Positions 1-7,772 of a DNA stretch of 46,846 nt are shown piece after piece; positions within the stretch are counted from its first letter, which is position 1, and every line of letters starts with the position of its first letter. The stretch is taken from the NCBI GenBank assembly GCA_029777945.1, contig JAKORG010000007.1, forward strand, positions 1 to 46,846, written 5' to 3'. The notes beneath the pieces are model-generated. The model searched no databases and was not told the DNA's origin. It was given only the letters and a program-made list of their open reading frames with translations. This stretch comes from Deltaproteobacteria bacterium. Its GTDB lineage: Bacteria; Desulfobacterota; Syntrophorhabdia; Syntrophorhabdales; Syntrophorhabdaceae. The translations under genes and the position numbers were made by a program.

Positions 1-79
1 ATTAAAAGTGGAACCATTGAATTTATTGGGTTTTATAATAAAAATAAGGGTATTTTTTAAAGATTCTGTCAAAGTCGGG
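1..79 (+). mobile_element. Edge of a repeated element, copy 1
   Basis: The segment ends with CTGTCAAAGTCGGG at 66-79. The same 14 bases occur on the minus strand at 46643-46656. In both places an AGTGG lies about 60 bases before the motif (59 here, 62 there) and a GGGT shortly before it. The shared sequence lies on the outer side each time, so both copies run off the window. I infer diverged copies of one dispersed element (insertion-sequence end or intergenic repeat). No transposase is visible. Confidence 0.4.
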
Positions 80-186
80 TAAATATTTAATAAAATATGA
101 TAATTGACGCTGAATTTTTTCTGCATATTCATAAATGGTGTTGAAAAGTTCCCTGCTTCATTATCTTCAAATTTATCTATTTTCAT
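80..186 (-). pseudogene. Remnant of a four-helix-bundle-like protein start
   Basis: An ATG at 186 (minus) opens a frame that begins MKIDKFEDNEAGNF. This resembles the usual start of four-helix-bundle proteins (23S rRNA intervening-sequence/S23 family), which commonly begin MKIEKFEDIEAW. After about 12 residues the likeness stops. The frame stays open but runs into the repeated element at 79 and off the window, so the rest of the family is missing. I read it as a truncated remnant. The family call rests on a short match only. Confidence 0.3.
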
Positions 187-200
187 GATTAATGATTTTT

Positions 201-231
201 AACTTTGAACTTAGAACATTGAACGTTGAAC
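201..231. repeat. 7-base tandem micro-repeat
   Basis: Read on minus, the stretch is GTTCAAC, GTTCAAT, GTTCTAA, GTTCAAA, GTT: four units of 7 bases with small changes. It lies 15 bases upstream of the four-helix-bundle-like ATG, on that gene's strand. Similar short repeats are often seen before such genes (recollection, not checked). Confidence 0.6.
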
Positions 232-240
232 TATAAATTT

Positions 241-298
241 CCTCGTCTTTCTGGTCTATTTCGTTATCTCGTTTATATGGTTAATTTTGTTGGTTATA
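241..298. repeat. 9-base degenerate tandem repeat
   Basis: Read on minus, the stretch breaks into 9-base units such as ATAACCAAC, AAAATTAAC, CATATAAAC, GAGATAACG, AAATAGACC and AGAAAGACG. Most units end in AAC or ACC/ACG. The repeat is degenerate but the period is clear. It is upstream of the same remnant gene as the 7-base repeat. The remainder of 187-375 is AT-rich and shows no gene. Confidence 0.5.
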
Positions 299-375
299 TC
301 TTTTTTCCTCTTTACTACTTCCTTTCTATAAACTCACTAATAAATACTGTATATATTTGAAAATTCAAACAATTT

Positions 376-1347
376 TTAATCATTAGACTGTTTGTCGCAG
401 GCATTGTTTTTTGTAATTGTATCCACAAAATCCCCAAACAATCTCTCAATATCTTCTTTTCTTGCTATTTCTTTTATCCATTCATTAGGTATTGCATCTA
501 TACCATAGACAACCCCTGCAAGGCCACCTGTTACTATCCCTGTAGTATCTGTATCATAACCGAGATTAACGGCCTTTAGAACTGCTTCGGTAAACGTATG
601 AGAGTTAAGTAGACACCATATGCCTGCCTCAAGGGTATTAACCACATATCCACCTGATTGGATTTCATCTTCTGGAAGGTTCTGCATATTCCCTTTCAGT
701 ATTCTTTCAAAATGGGTAAGTTCTATTAAATATGGGGGCTCACTGTATTGAATATATGATTGTTCTATGGCATAGTGGTATGCCTGTTCTGGTTCGAATC
801 CCCTGAGTAAGTAGGATACCATAAGACAGTAGAAACCGCATGCAATTTGCGAGCGTATATGTCTGTGGGTGATAGAAGACATCATATGGGCAGCATTTAA
901 GATTTCTGACGCAGGCTTTAAGGCAAAGTATATACCAACAGGTAATATCCTCATGAGTGAGCCATTACCGTTGTCATGTTCATTTATACCGCCTGCCATA
1001 TGGGGAGGTATACCTTTTATTATCCTTTTTATGGCAAGCTGTGTTGTCCTTCCTATATCAAAGGCCACTCCCCATGGAGTTAGAAAGCCTTCATTATACC
1101 AGCGGACAAATAGTTTAGCCGTAAGGTCTATATCAAAACCATGAATAAGGCTCTCTACGGTGCACAACATAAGGGATGAGTCATCTGACCATGAGCCAGC
1201 GGGTAGATTAAACGTGCCATAACCTTTCATGGTTGTAACAGGATGTTTCTTAAGCTCTTGCCTATTAGTGAACTCTACAGGCACACCAAGGGCATTACCT
1301 ATTACTGCACCCCAAAGACCTCCAAGAATCTTTTCTTTAATTGTCAT
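376..1347 (-). CDS. ADP-ribosylglycohydrolase family protein
   Basis: This belongs to the DraG/ADP-ribosyl hydrolase family, which removes ADP-ribose from proteins or nucleic acids with a di-metal centre. Visible motifs are an N-terminal glycine-rich GAVIGNALGVPVEF, the metal-binding WSDDSSL (usual form WTDDT), and GYDTDTTG near the C-terminus with the second D-T-D metal site. Length (323 aa) fits the family. I chose the ATG at 1347 because its ATGA overlaps the stop of the upstream YDRNW-repeat gene. A TTG at 1365 in the same frame would add six residues. The tight coupling implies translation with the upstream gene. The substrate cannot be told from sequence. Confidence 0.88.
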   Translation of the reverse strand: MTIKEKILGGLWGAVIGNALGVPVEFTNRQELKKHPVTTMKGYGTFNLPAGSWSDDSSLMLCTVESLIHGFDIDLTAKLFVRWYNEGFLTPWGVAFDIGRTTQLAIKRIIKGIPPHMAGGINEHDNGNGSLMRILPVGIYFALKPASEILNAAHMMSSITHRHIRSQIACGFYCLMVSYLLRGFEPEQAYHYAIEQSYIQYSEPPYLIELTHFERILKGNMQNLPEDEIQSGGYVVNTLEAGIWCLLNSHTFTEAVLKAVNLGYDTDTTGIVTGGLAGVVYGIDAIPNEWIKEIARKEDIERLFGDFVDTITKNNACDKQSND

Positions 1348-1655
1348 CTTTTTTCTATCATCCAAATGAGATTCCAGTTTCTGTCATACACCTTTTTGTT
1401 TTCAATCCTTTTTTCTAAATTCCAGTTTCTGTCATAGATTTTGTTATCCTTCATACGATATTTTAGGCTCCAGTTTCTATCATATACCTTATCTTCTTTT
1501 AATCTGCCCTGAAGAACCCAGTTTCTATCATATATGCAGCCGTTTTCATCTATTCTATATCTTAAATTCCAGTTTCTGTCATAGATTTTTGTCTCACCGT
1601 ATAGAAAAAAAGGTATAAAAACACCAATAATAACGGTAACGATAATAACTTTCAT
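1344..1655 (-). CDS. Secreted YDRNW-repeat protein
   Basis: A 103-aa protein with a hydrophobic N-terminal signal-like segment (MKVIIVTVIIGVFIPFFLYG), then five near-identical units with the core [IV]YDRNW.L..R. In DNA the CCAG-containing core recurs at 1374, 1422, 1470, 1518 and 1569, i.e. spacings of 48, 48, 48 and 51 bases (16-17 residues). The pattern recalls beta-flower/beta-hairpin repeat proteins that have YDRNGN-like units, so a small multi-bladed exported domain is likely. That fold is inference. It overlaps the ADP-ribosylglycohydrolase start by ATGA. I do not recognise a function. Confidence 0.7.
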   Translation of the reverse strand: MKVIIVTVIIGVFIPFFLYGETKIYDRNWNLRYRIDENGCIYDRNWVLQGRLKEDKVYDRNWSLKYRMKDNKIYDRNWNLEKRIENKKVYDRNWNLIWMIEKR

Positions 1656-1667
1656 AAAAGTTTTGCC

Positions 1668-1891
1668 TTATTCATCATAGAGTATATCATCAATATTTAT
1701 TATTCTGTGTAAGGCAAAGTTCCTTATTGTCTTTCTTGGTTGGCAGTAACCAATAAGTATCCATATGCCTTTATTTATAAAGGACAACACCTTATAGTTC
1801 AATATATTTCAATATTTTTGTGTGTTATATCCTTTAAGTCTCTTACCCTAAAGAAGGTTATATCAACTACTCTTTTCTCCTGTGAGCAAAA
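1668..1891 (-). pseudogene. Decayed WYL-domain regulator fragment
   Basis: Minus-strand translation gives two pieces in different frames. The first reads SQEKRVVDITFFRVRDLKDI and meets a TGA near 1801. The second reads SFINKGIWILIGYCQPRKT and continues to RNFALHRIINIDDILYDE and a stop at 1668. Together they look like the C-terminal WYL domain of a DeoR/YafY-type regulator: GIWILIGYC matches the W-Y-L core, RNFALHRI the Arg-Phe-x-Leu-x-Arg strand. The helix-turn-helix part is missing and the halves are one base out of frame. Nothing else is seen in 1656-1906. Confidence 0.6.
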
Positions 1892-1906
1892 TATGAGGGT
1901 TTAGAA

Positions 1907-3958
1907 TCAAGGGCCTCCACATTCTATCTTTCCATCAACACAAACACATCCTTTACCCTTTTCAAAGACAATGACTGGATTTATATCAAGATTTGTTATT
2001 TCAGGGTGTTCAATGAGGAGTCGCGACACATTAACAAGAACATGTGCAAGGGCATTTCTATCTAATTCCTTCTGCCCCCTAAACCCTTTGAGTATTCTTG
2101 CGCCTTTTATTTCATTCATCATCTCCTCTGCTATCCCTTTATCAATAGGTGCTACACGCAATACTACATCATTAAACATCTCTGCAAAGACCCCTCCAAG
2201 ACCAAAAAGAACTACAGGACCAAAATTGGAGTCTCTCTTCCCTCCTATTATCAATTCATAACCCGGTGCACACATCTTTTGGATGAGATATGGCCCTGGC
2301 CTCATCTTATGAAAGGCATTTTTAAGTACCCCATCATCTGCGATATTAAGGATAACTCCCCCTTCTTCTGTCTTATGGAGGACCTTTGATGAAGCAATCT
2401 TCAATACTACAGGGTAGCCAATTCTTTTAGATTCATTAATTGCCTGCTCTAAATTGTTTACAATAGCATATTCTGCAACTGGTATCCCATAGGAACTCAA
2501 TAATCTGAAAACCTCATCCGGCGGCATAATCCTGTAGCCTGCCACAGGCTTATGCATAGCAGTCTTCTCCACAGAATGAAAAACCACCTTCTTTTTTGGC
2601 CTTCCATGAAATCTGTAATGTTCATATGACTTTGCCAGCATCTTAATGGCATGATCCACATCTTTAAATATTGGAAAAGGTGCTGCCTCTTTCATGGTAA
2701 ACCAGTTCTTTTTATCAGCAATTAAAGAGAAGGCTACAGGTTTATCAAATTGATTTGTTATTTCAAAGATATTTCTTATAAAATCAATTGTCTGGGGTAA
2801 TTCATTCTCAAAGTCACAGGGATGGACAATAACTAACCCGTCTATATCTTTTTCTTTGAGTGTAGATTTTGCTATCTCTGAATAAAAATTGATATCGAAA
2901 ACATCACCAAGGTCAAGGGGGTTTGTCATCCTTATAACACCTGCCCTTGTCTTTTGTTTTACTGTCTTTAAAAATTCATCAGAAAACTCTGCAAGTTCAA
3001 ATCGATACCGATATGCTGCATCAGCAGATAGAACCGCATGGCCACCTGAGCGGGACATAATGGCTAACCTTGTTCCCCTCATAGGTGGTAACAGGAATAT
3101 TTTAAAACATTCTATCATCTCTTCGAGGGTATAAACACGGTGGATACCTGCCTGTTTTAATGCTGCATCTAAAACTTTATCATCCCCTGCAAGGGCAGAA
3201 GTATGAAACTTTGCAATCCTGCTGCTTGAAGGGCTGATATTTGATTTGAGCAATACGATTGGTTTATCCGTTGACAATGCAAGGTTCATCAATCTTTTTC
3301 CGTCCTTAATACTTTCGAGATACAAACCTATAATTCTTGTATCAGGATCAGAAATCATAAACTCCAGAAAATCATTCTCATCGAGCATCAGTTTGTTGCC
3401 AATACTAACAAATTTTCCAATGCCTACATTTTCACAAAGAGAAAGGAGCATAATATCATGGATGAGGCCTCCGCTCTGGGAGATTAATGACACGGGACCC
3501 TGTTTAATATATTGAGGACTTACGGGATAAAAAGGAAGGGCAAGACCATTTTCTGCATTGATGATTCCAACGCAATTTGGTCCTATAATCTTTATATTCC
3601 ATTTTTTTGCAATAGTAAGGATTTCCTTTTCCAGTGTCTTTCTTTCCTCTTCAAATTCAGAAAAACCTCCTGACTCAATAATTATTCGCTGTATCCCCTT
3701 CCTTCCACATGCATCAATTGCTTGCGGCAATCCCTTAGCAGGAATTAAAAACACTGCCTGGTCAGGAACCTCTTCTACTTCCTCGATATTCCTGTATAAC
3801 CTTCTCCCCATAACAATGTCATCTCTATCACCGATAAGGAAGAGTTTACCCTTGAATCCGATTCTATACATGTTTTCCGCAATGACTCTCCCCAGATTCG
3901 AGGGAGCAGATGAGACCCCAAAGATAGCAACACTTCGGGGAAAGAAAAATTTCTTCAT
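1907..3958 (-). CDS. ADP-forming acetate/acyl-CoA synthetase, fused alpha-beta
   Basis: A 683-aa member of the nucleoside-diphosphate-forming acyl-CoA synthetase family, which interconverts acyl-CoA + ADP + Pi with acid + CoA + ATP. Order: CoA-binding Rossmann domain (about 1-130, starting FPRSVAIFGVS), succinyl-CoA-ligase-like domains (about 150-440), ATP-grasp domain (about 465-683, with GYPVVLKIASSKVLHKTEEGGV and GLGGVFAEM). His252 in FHTSALAGDD sits where the family has its phosphohistidine (SHTGxLAG). The ATG at 3958 has GGAGGATAG just upstream. In anaerobes such enzymes serve energy conservation from acyl-CoA. The acid substrate is unknown, and acyltransferase relatives (Pat-like) lack this clear His context. 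Confidence 0.88.
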   Translation of the reverse strand: MKKFFFPRSVAIFGVSSAPSNLGRVIAENMYRIGFKGKLFLIGDRDDIVMGRRLYRNIEEVEEVPDQAVFLIPAKGLPQAIDACGRKGIQRIIIESGGFSEFEEERKTLEKEILTIAKKWNIKIIGPNCVGIINAENGLALPFYPVSPQYIKQGPVSLISQSGGLIHDIMLLSLCENVGIGKFVSIGNKLMLDENDFLEFMISDPDTRIIGLYLESIKDGKRLMNLALSTDKPIVLLKSNISPSSSRIAKFHTSALAGDDKVLDAALKQAGIHRVYTLEEMIECFKIFLLPPMRGTRLAIMSRSGGHAVLSADAAYRYRFELAEFSDEFLKTVKQKTRAGVIRMTNPLDLGDVFDINFYSEIAKSTLKEKDIDGLVIVHPCDFENELPQTIDFIRNIFEITNQFDKPVAFSLIADKKNWFTMKEAAPFPIFKDVDHAIKMLAKSYEHYRFHGRPKKKVVFHSVEKTAMHKPVAGYRIMPPDEVFRLLSSYGIPVAEYAIVNNLEQAINESKRIGYPVVLKIASSKVLHKTEEGGVILNIADDGVLKNAFHKMRPGPYLIQKMCAPGYELIIGGKRDSNFGPVVLFGLGGVFAEMFNDVVLRVAPIDKGIAEEMMNEIKGARILKGFRGQKELDRNALAHVLVNVSRLLIEHPEITNLDINPVIVFEKGKGCVCVDGKIECGGP

Positions 3959-3992
3959 CTATCCTCCATGAATATCACATTCATACTTAGCA

Positions 3993-4021
3993 AATATACT
4001 TTGTTTGTCCATAGAAGACAA
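3993..4021 (-). promoter_or_regulatory. Putative sigma70 promoter of the acyl-CoA synthetase gene
   Basis: On minus, TTGTCT (4021-4016) is separated by 17 bases from TATATT (3998-3993). The start codon at 3958 follows about 35 bases downstream. Seen by eye only. Confidence 0.4.
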
Positions 4022-4125
4022 GCTAATAATATTCTCATTAAAATATCTGATTTTGTGTAATAATATAAAAAACAGGTCAAAAAGGGTGTCTTTCTAAAAT
4101 ATCCATATCTTTCAATTGGGTAGAA

Positions 4126-5193
4126 TCACGCTGCTATCTTGCCTAAAAATAGTATAAATTTTTTAAGAAGCCTTTCATCGAAACAATATCTTATCCCTAT
4201 ATCCCGTTTATCTAATTCTTCGCAATCCTGGGTTTTTGATTCTTCAGAGTTTATCCCGACCATTATCTGTACTGCCTTAGAAGGAGGCAGGGCATCTTTA
4301 TATGGTCTTTTAGAGGTCATGGCATCAAATACATCAATAATCCGCAGTATACGGGCAAGCACACTTATTTGATTGCCTTTGAGATTCATCGGGTAACCGT
4401 TTCCGTTAAAATCTTCATGGTGTTCTAAGATTGCTTTTTTTACAAATAGGGGTACTTCAGATTCTAAAAGCATGGCAAGTCCACCTAATGGGTGTCTTTT
4501 TATTATCTCCCATTCCACTTCATTAAGGGGTCCCTTTTTATTCAATACCTCCTGTGGTATTAAGGCCTTTCCTATGTCATGAAGCAATGCTGCAACCCCG
4601 CATTGCTCAAGTAACTCTCTTTTTTTCACATCATCAAGCTCTTTATAGCAAGGGTTAATCTCTTCAAGGATGTCCTGATTATTTTTAAGAAAGGCTACAG
4701 TAAACCATAATAACTTGATAGCGTGTTCATATGTCTTGTAATCATGACCAATCATCTTCGCAAGGGCATTAAGGGAGTTTGATTCAGCAATAAAGATAAG
4801 AGCTTTTTTTACCATTGACTGGGTTCTTTTGATGATCTCCGGACTTACATTCCCAAGATTAAAGGATTTTTCAAAAGAATCACGGACCACATTTGTAGAA
4901 ACTCTGCTGAATATTGCGGCCTTTTGATCATCGGGCATATTTTGATTTGCAAGTATATCCCCTAAGTGTTCTTCAAGGTACTCTTCGTAGGCAACCTCTT
5001 CTTCAAGGTCAATATAGACCTCCTTATGACCGGCTTCTGCAAGCTTATTTAGCTGTTCTATAGTTACCTTTTCACCATCTGCTGCCCATAGAATATGACG
5101 TCCACTTTGAGAAATAATATAAATTTTAAACCTTGGCAAGCTTCCCGGTATTATTGCCCCTGGAGGGATTGACATGTATTTTCTATTGGGCAT
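4126..5193 (-). CDS. HD-GYP domain protein
   Basis: A 355-aa protein with an HD-GYP-type phosphohydrolase domain, the family that hydrolyses cyclic di-GMP. Seen: LLHDIGK (His205, Asp206), a RHPLGG helix, HHEDFNGNGYP at 258-268 with the GYP signature, and DVFDAMTSKRPYK after it. Residues 1-80 form a small N-terminal domain like DUF3391 (RFKIYIISQSGRHILWAADG), common in such proteins. No response-regulator receiver or membrane segment is seen, so it is cytosolic. The start has CAGGAGC seven bases upstream. It has its own promoter in the divergent gap to the plus-strand genes. Whether it is active on c-di-GMP is not known. Confidence 0.85.
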   Translation of the reverse strand: MPNRKYMSIPPGAIIPGSLPRFKIYIISQSGRHILWAADGEKVTIEQLNKLAEAGHKEVYIDLEEEVAYEEYLEEHLGDILANQNMPDDQKAAIFSRVSTNVVRDSFEKSFNLGNVSPEIIKRTQSMVKKALIFIAESNSLNALAKMIGHDYKTYEHAIKLLWFTVAFLKNNQDILEEINPCYKELDDVKKRELLEQCGVAALLHDIGKALIPQEVLNKKGPLNEVEWEIIKRHPLGGLAMLLESEVPLFVKKAILEHHEDFNGNGYPMNLKGNQISVLARILRIIDVFDAMTSKRPYKDALPPSKAVQIMVGINSEESKTQDCEELDKRDIGIRYCFDERLLKKFILFLGKIAA

Positions 5194-5232
5194 AAAAAGC
5201 TCCTGACAGAAACGTTTTCTTATCGATTAAAA

Positions 5233-5261
5233 AATACAATAAATGTTACCTGTAATGTCAA
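5233..5261 (-). promoter_or_regulatory. Putative sigma70 promoter of the HD-GYP gene
   Basis: On minus, TTGACA (5261-5256), a 17-base spacer and TGTATT (5238-5233) lie 40 bases before the start codon at 5193. Confidence 0.45.
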
Positions 5262-5390
5262 TTAAAAATCTTTTTTTTATTTAATGTCCTTTTAACTATA
5301 ACATGTTTATGCCCTACAATTTATTGATATTGACTCTGTAAAATACCCATGTTAAAAGATTTTATTGTATGAATAGGGAGGAATTGCAAA

Positions 5391-5798
5391 ATGGGTGACG
5401 AAATAAAGAAGAGAACGCAGGAAACGGCAAAAAAGCTTTTCGGCAAAGGCATAAAGATGGACCCACCTTATTTGATGTGGAAGGAATTTGATAGAGATTT
5501 GGCAAATGACCTTTCGATGTTTATCACAGGCAATCTTTATTCACGCACAGTGCTTACGCTTCCTGAACGCCAGATGGTGGCATGTGCGATGCTTGCCGCA
5601 CTTGGGGCCGCGGATGAATTGAAGCTCCATGTCAATGCAGCGCTAAATGTGGGGTGTGACCCAAAAAAACTGGCTGAGGTGTTTTTTCAGTTGGCTCCTT
5701 ATGGGGGTATGCCTTTGGTGAACAAGGCACTTGAGATATACCGAGAGGTCCTGAAAGAAAGGGGCGAATGGGACAGCTTTTGTGGAGATAAAACATGA
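5391..5798 (+). CDS. Carboxymuconolactone decarboxylase family protein
   Basis: A 135-aa protein of the CMD/AhpD-like fold. The diagnostic run is [20 protein letters not shown] followed by [18 protein letters not shown], matching the gamma-CMD type (H.NAALNVG...Q.APYGG.P). There is no CxxC pair, so the thiol peroxidase-partner (AhpD) role is unlikely. Enzymes of this group act as lactone decarboxylases or have unknown activity. The start is set by GGGAGGA nine bases upstream. Its stop overlaps the next start by ATGA (5795-5798), so the two genes are coupled. Base composition is richer than the surroundings (5581-5640 counts 34 G+C of 60). Confidence 0.82.
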   Translation: MGDEIKKRTQETAKKLFGKGIKMDPPYLMWKEFDRDLANDLSMFITGNLYSRTVLTLPERQMVACAMLAALGAADELKLHVNAALNVGCDPKKLAEVFFQLAPYGGMPLVNKALEIYREVLKERGEWDSFCGDKT

Positions 5799-6529
5799 AA
5801 AAAGTATCAACGTTATCGATTGTTATTGTGTTTTGTGTCGTATGTCTTTGCTATGCAGCAACCCTCGACGACATGTTAAAAGTCGTTAAACTCCCATCAA
5901 GTGTCAAAATACCGGGCAGCACACAGGATGATGACACTATTATAGCCGGGCTTAAAGAGGCCCTTTCAATAGGCACTGGCAATGCTGTAGCATCGACCTC
6001 AAAACTTGACGGGTATTTCAAAAACCAGATGATAAAGATCCTTTTGCCAGAAAAACTCCAAACTATGGCAAATGTGCTTTCAAAGCTCGGCTATCAAAGA
6101 CAGGTGGATGATTTTATACTCAGCATGAACCGTGCCGCTGAGAAGGCCGCACCTAAGGCCAAGGAATACTTTATCGGTGCCATCAAAGAAATGTCCTTTG
6201 AAGATGCGAAAAAAATCCTTGGAGGCGGTGATACTGCCGCTACAGAATTTTTCAAATCCAAGACATGCGGCAAGCTTTTTGATGAGTTCAAGCCTGTTAT
6301 TTCTAAGAGCATGAACGATGTAGGTGTTACGCGCTCATACAAGGAGATGGTCAATAAATATACATCCGTAGTCCCTTTTAGCAATCTGGAATCCTTAGAC
6401 CTTGACCAGTATGTGACAAATAAGGCACTGGATGGCCTTTTTTACATGGTGGGGCAGGAGGAAAAGAAGATAAGAACAGACCCTGCCGCAAGGGTGACCG
6501 AACTTCTCAAAAAGACATTCGGCAAATAG
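5795..6529 (+). CDS. DUF4197 family exported protein
   Basis: A 244-aa protein with an N-terminal signal peptide (hydrophobic residues 5-20, likely cleavage near CYA-ATLDD). It matches the DUF4197 family: [13 protein letters not shown] near residue 50, [17 protein letters not shown] in the middle, [20 protein letters not shown], and a C-terminal [19 protein letters not shown] with [15 protein letters not shown]. The family is periplasmic and of unknown function. No lipobox Cys is seen at the predicted cleavage site. Coupled by ATGA to the CMD-like gene. The region 6121-6180 counts 34 G+C of 60, higher than neighbours. The gap 6530-6722 holds no gene I can support. Confidence 0.85.
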   Translation: MKKVSTLSIVIVFCVVCLCYAATLDDMLKVVKLPSSVKIPGSTQDDDTIIAGLKEALSIGTGNAVASTSKLDGYFKNQMIKILLPEKLQTMANVLSKLGYQRQVDDFILSMNRAAEKAAPKAKEYFIGAIKEMSFEDAKKILGGGDTAATEFFKSKTCGKLFDEFKPVISKSMNDVGVTRSYKEMVNKYTSVVPFSNLESLDLDQYVTNKALDGLFYMVGQEEKKIRTDPAARVTELLKKTFGK

Positions 6530-6722
6530 TGCATTGTTGTCGGGTCGTCAGGGTGATATTCTGGCTTTAGAACGCCTGACCTCACCTTCAGTGTATAATC
6601 AGCGGTGGAGAGTATGGCAAATTTTGTCTCGCTGACGGAAAAAATTGTTTTCAATAGAAAAATATATTAAATTAAACCAACGTGATTAACATAATAAAAC
6701 ACTTATAGGTGGTAAATTAAAT

Positions 6723-6995
6723 ATGTTCTTTGATCTAAAAATTTCTCAAAAAAATAATGATTTCAAGGAAGATGATTTGATTTGTTACTGCTTTGAATAC
6801 ACAAAAAAAGATATAGAAGAAGACTATACAAAAAACGGACGCTCATTAATATTTGAAAAAATTGCCTTAGAAAAAAAGGCAGGCAGATGTATGTGTTCTA
6901 CAAAAAACCCAAAGGGCATATGATGTCTTTCTGATGTCCACAGGGTTGTGGAAGATATAATCAAAAAAACTGTTACAAAAAATGGAGGTATGTAA
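6723..6995 (+). CDS. Predicted selenoprotein: CopZ/BFD-like [2Fe-2S] metallochaperone (TGA at codon 67 read through)
   Basis: The frame from ATG 6723 gives 66 residues with ICYCFEYTKKDIEED (Cys21, Cys23) and GRCMCSTKNPKG (Cys56, Cys58), then TGA at 6921-6923. The same frame continues without a break: CLSDVHRVVEDIIKKTVTKN, ending TAA at 6993-6995. Proteins of the CopZ N-terminal/BFD-like iron-sulfur family have NPxG.CCLgdv at this place, so TGA stands exactly where the first Cys of the CC pair is expected. A hairpin that looks like a bacterial SECIS follows. I therefore predict Sec67 and a 90-aa protein. The alternative is a Cys-to-stop mutation. It ends two bases before bacteriohemerythrin, whose GGAGGT ribosome site lies within its last codons. 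Confidence 0.7.
6921..6962 (+). other. Candidate bacterial SECIS element
   Basis: After the in-frame TGA (6921-6923), TCCAC (6937-6941) pairs with GTGGA (6948-6952) around the loop AGGGTT (6942-6947). In E. coli fdhF the SECIS loop is AGGUCU, 17 bases after UGA. Here it is 18 bases after. A GG in the loop, needed for SelB binding, is present. The lower stem is weak. Hairpin and spacing are seen; SelB recognition is inference. Confidence 0.55.
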
Positions 6996-6997
6996 AA

Positions 6998-7405
6998 ATG
7001 GCACTTATCCAATGGGATGATAGTTTTAGTGTTAATGTAGCAGAGATAGATAAACAGCACCAGATGCTTGTTACAATGATTAATAACCTCAATGATGCAA
7101 TGAAGCAGGGAAAGGGAAAGGACATGTTAGCCAGTATCATAAGTGGCCTTTTTAATTATGCCAAAGAACATTTTGCCACTGAAGAAAAGTATTTTGACAA
7201 ATTTGGATATAGTGCCGCTGCAACCCACAAGCTTGAACATAAAAATTTTGTAACAAAGATCTCTGAATTTAAAGAGAGCTTTGAAAAAGGACAGATTGCA
7301 TTAACCATAGATGTAATGAACTTTTTAAAGGACTGGTTACAAAATCATATTAAGGTATCAGATAAGAAATACAGTCCTTTTTTTAATGAAAAAGGGCTTA
7401 AATAA
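6998..7405 (+). CDS. Bacteriohemerythrin
   Basis: A 135-aa single-domain hemerythrin, which binds O2 at a non-haem di-iron site. The ligand set is complete: WDDSFSVNVAEIDKQHQ (His21), HFATEEKYF (H-x3-E), HKLEH (H-x3-H) and HIKVSDKKY (H-x4-D). Length and start (MALIQWDDSFSV) are typical. The ribosome site GGAGGT lies inside the end of the upstream selenoprotein gene, two bases away, so the two are one operon. In anaerobes such proteins serve O2 sensing, storage or delivery. The neighbour suggests a link to iron or redox handling. No terminator was seen after it. Confidence 0.93.
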   Translation: MALIQWDDSFSVNVAEIDKQHQMLVTMINNLNDAMKQGKGKDMLASIISGLFNYAKEHFATEEKYFDKFGYSAAATHKLEHKNFVTKISEFKESFEKGQIALTIDVMNFLKDWLQNHIKVSDKKYSPFFNEKGLK

Positions 7406-7772
7406 AAAGATCTTTAATTAATTGCTTTGGCATTATCTGTTCTCTGATTAGAAAAGTCAACTTTGCTAACATTTTTCTTCGGTATTCCATTTTTCTGAAT
7501 CTACCTTTTAATTTTAAATCAATAGCTATGTTTTCAAAATTATCCTTGACAAAACATTTTATATTTTTTAAAAATTAAACCATTTAAAATTTTTGTGAAA
7601 AAGAGATGACTAAAAAAATACAAAATAATCTTAATCTTTTAGACCAGTTCAAAAAGGGGGTAGATAAAAATTTTTTCTTTCTTAACAAAAAACATTTTTT
7701 TCTAAACAATGCAATGAAAAGATACTATTATACAAGTATCAAAATTTTAAAAAAACAAAGAGGAGGAAATTT
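7406..7772. other. AT-rich gap with no firm gene
   Basis: A 58-codon frame (7606-7782, plus) starts with ATG after AAAGAG and ends at a TAG that overlaps the start region of the next gene. Its product is Lys/Asn/Phe-rich with no recognised motif, so I leave it as possible only. On minus, 7405-7560 is open without a start and may be a decayed 3' end. A TTGACA at 7546-7551 with an A/T-rich -10 region 17 bases on may drive the genes downstream. Confidence 0.4.

Noticed and set aside
1344-1655. CRISPR-like regular repeat (48-base period)
   Set aside because: The period is a multiple of three, lies within a coding frame, and the units code YDRNW repeats; there are no unique spacers.
6442-6654. 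70-aa minus-strand frame covering the end of the DUF4197 gene and the gap after it
   Set aside because: No ribosome site, overlaps a well-supported gene, and no family is recognised; likely a shadow frame.
7405-7560. Open minus-strand stretch of about 52 codons after bacteriohemerythrin
   Set aside because: No start codon at the upstream end and no recognised family; possibly a decayed 3' end but not supportable.
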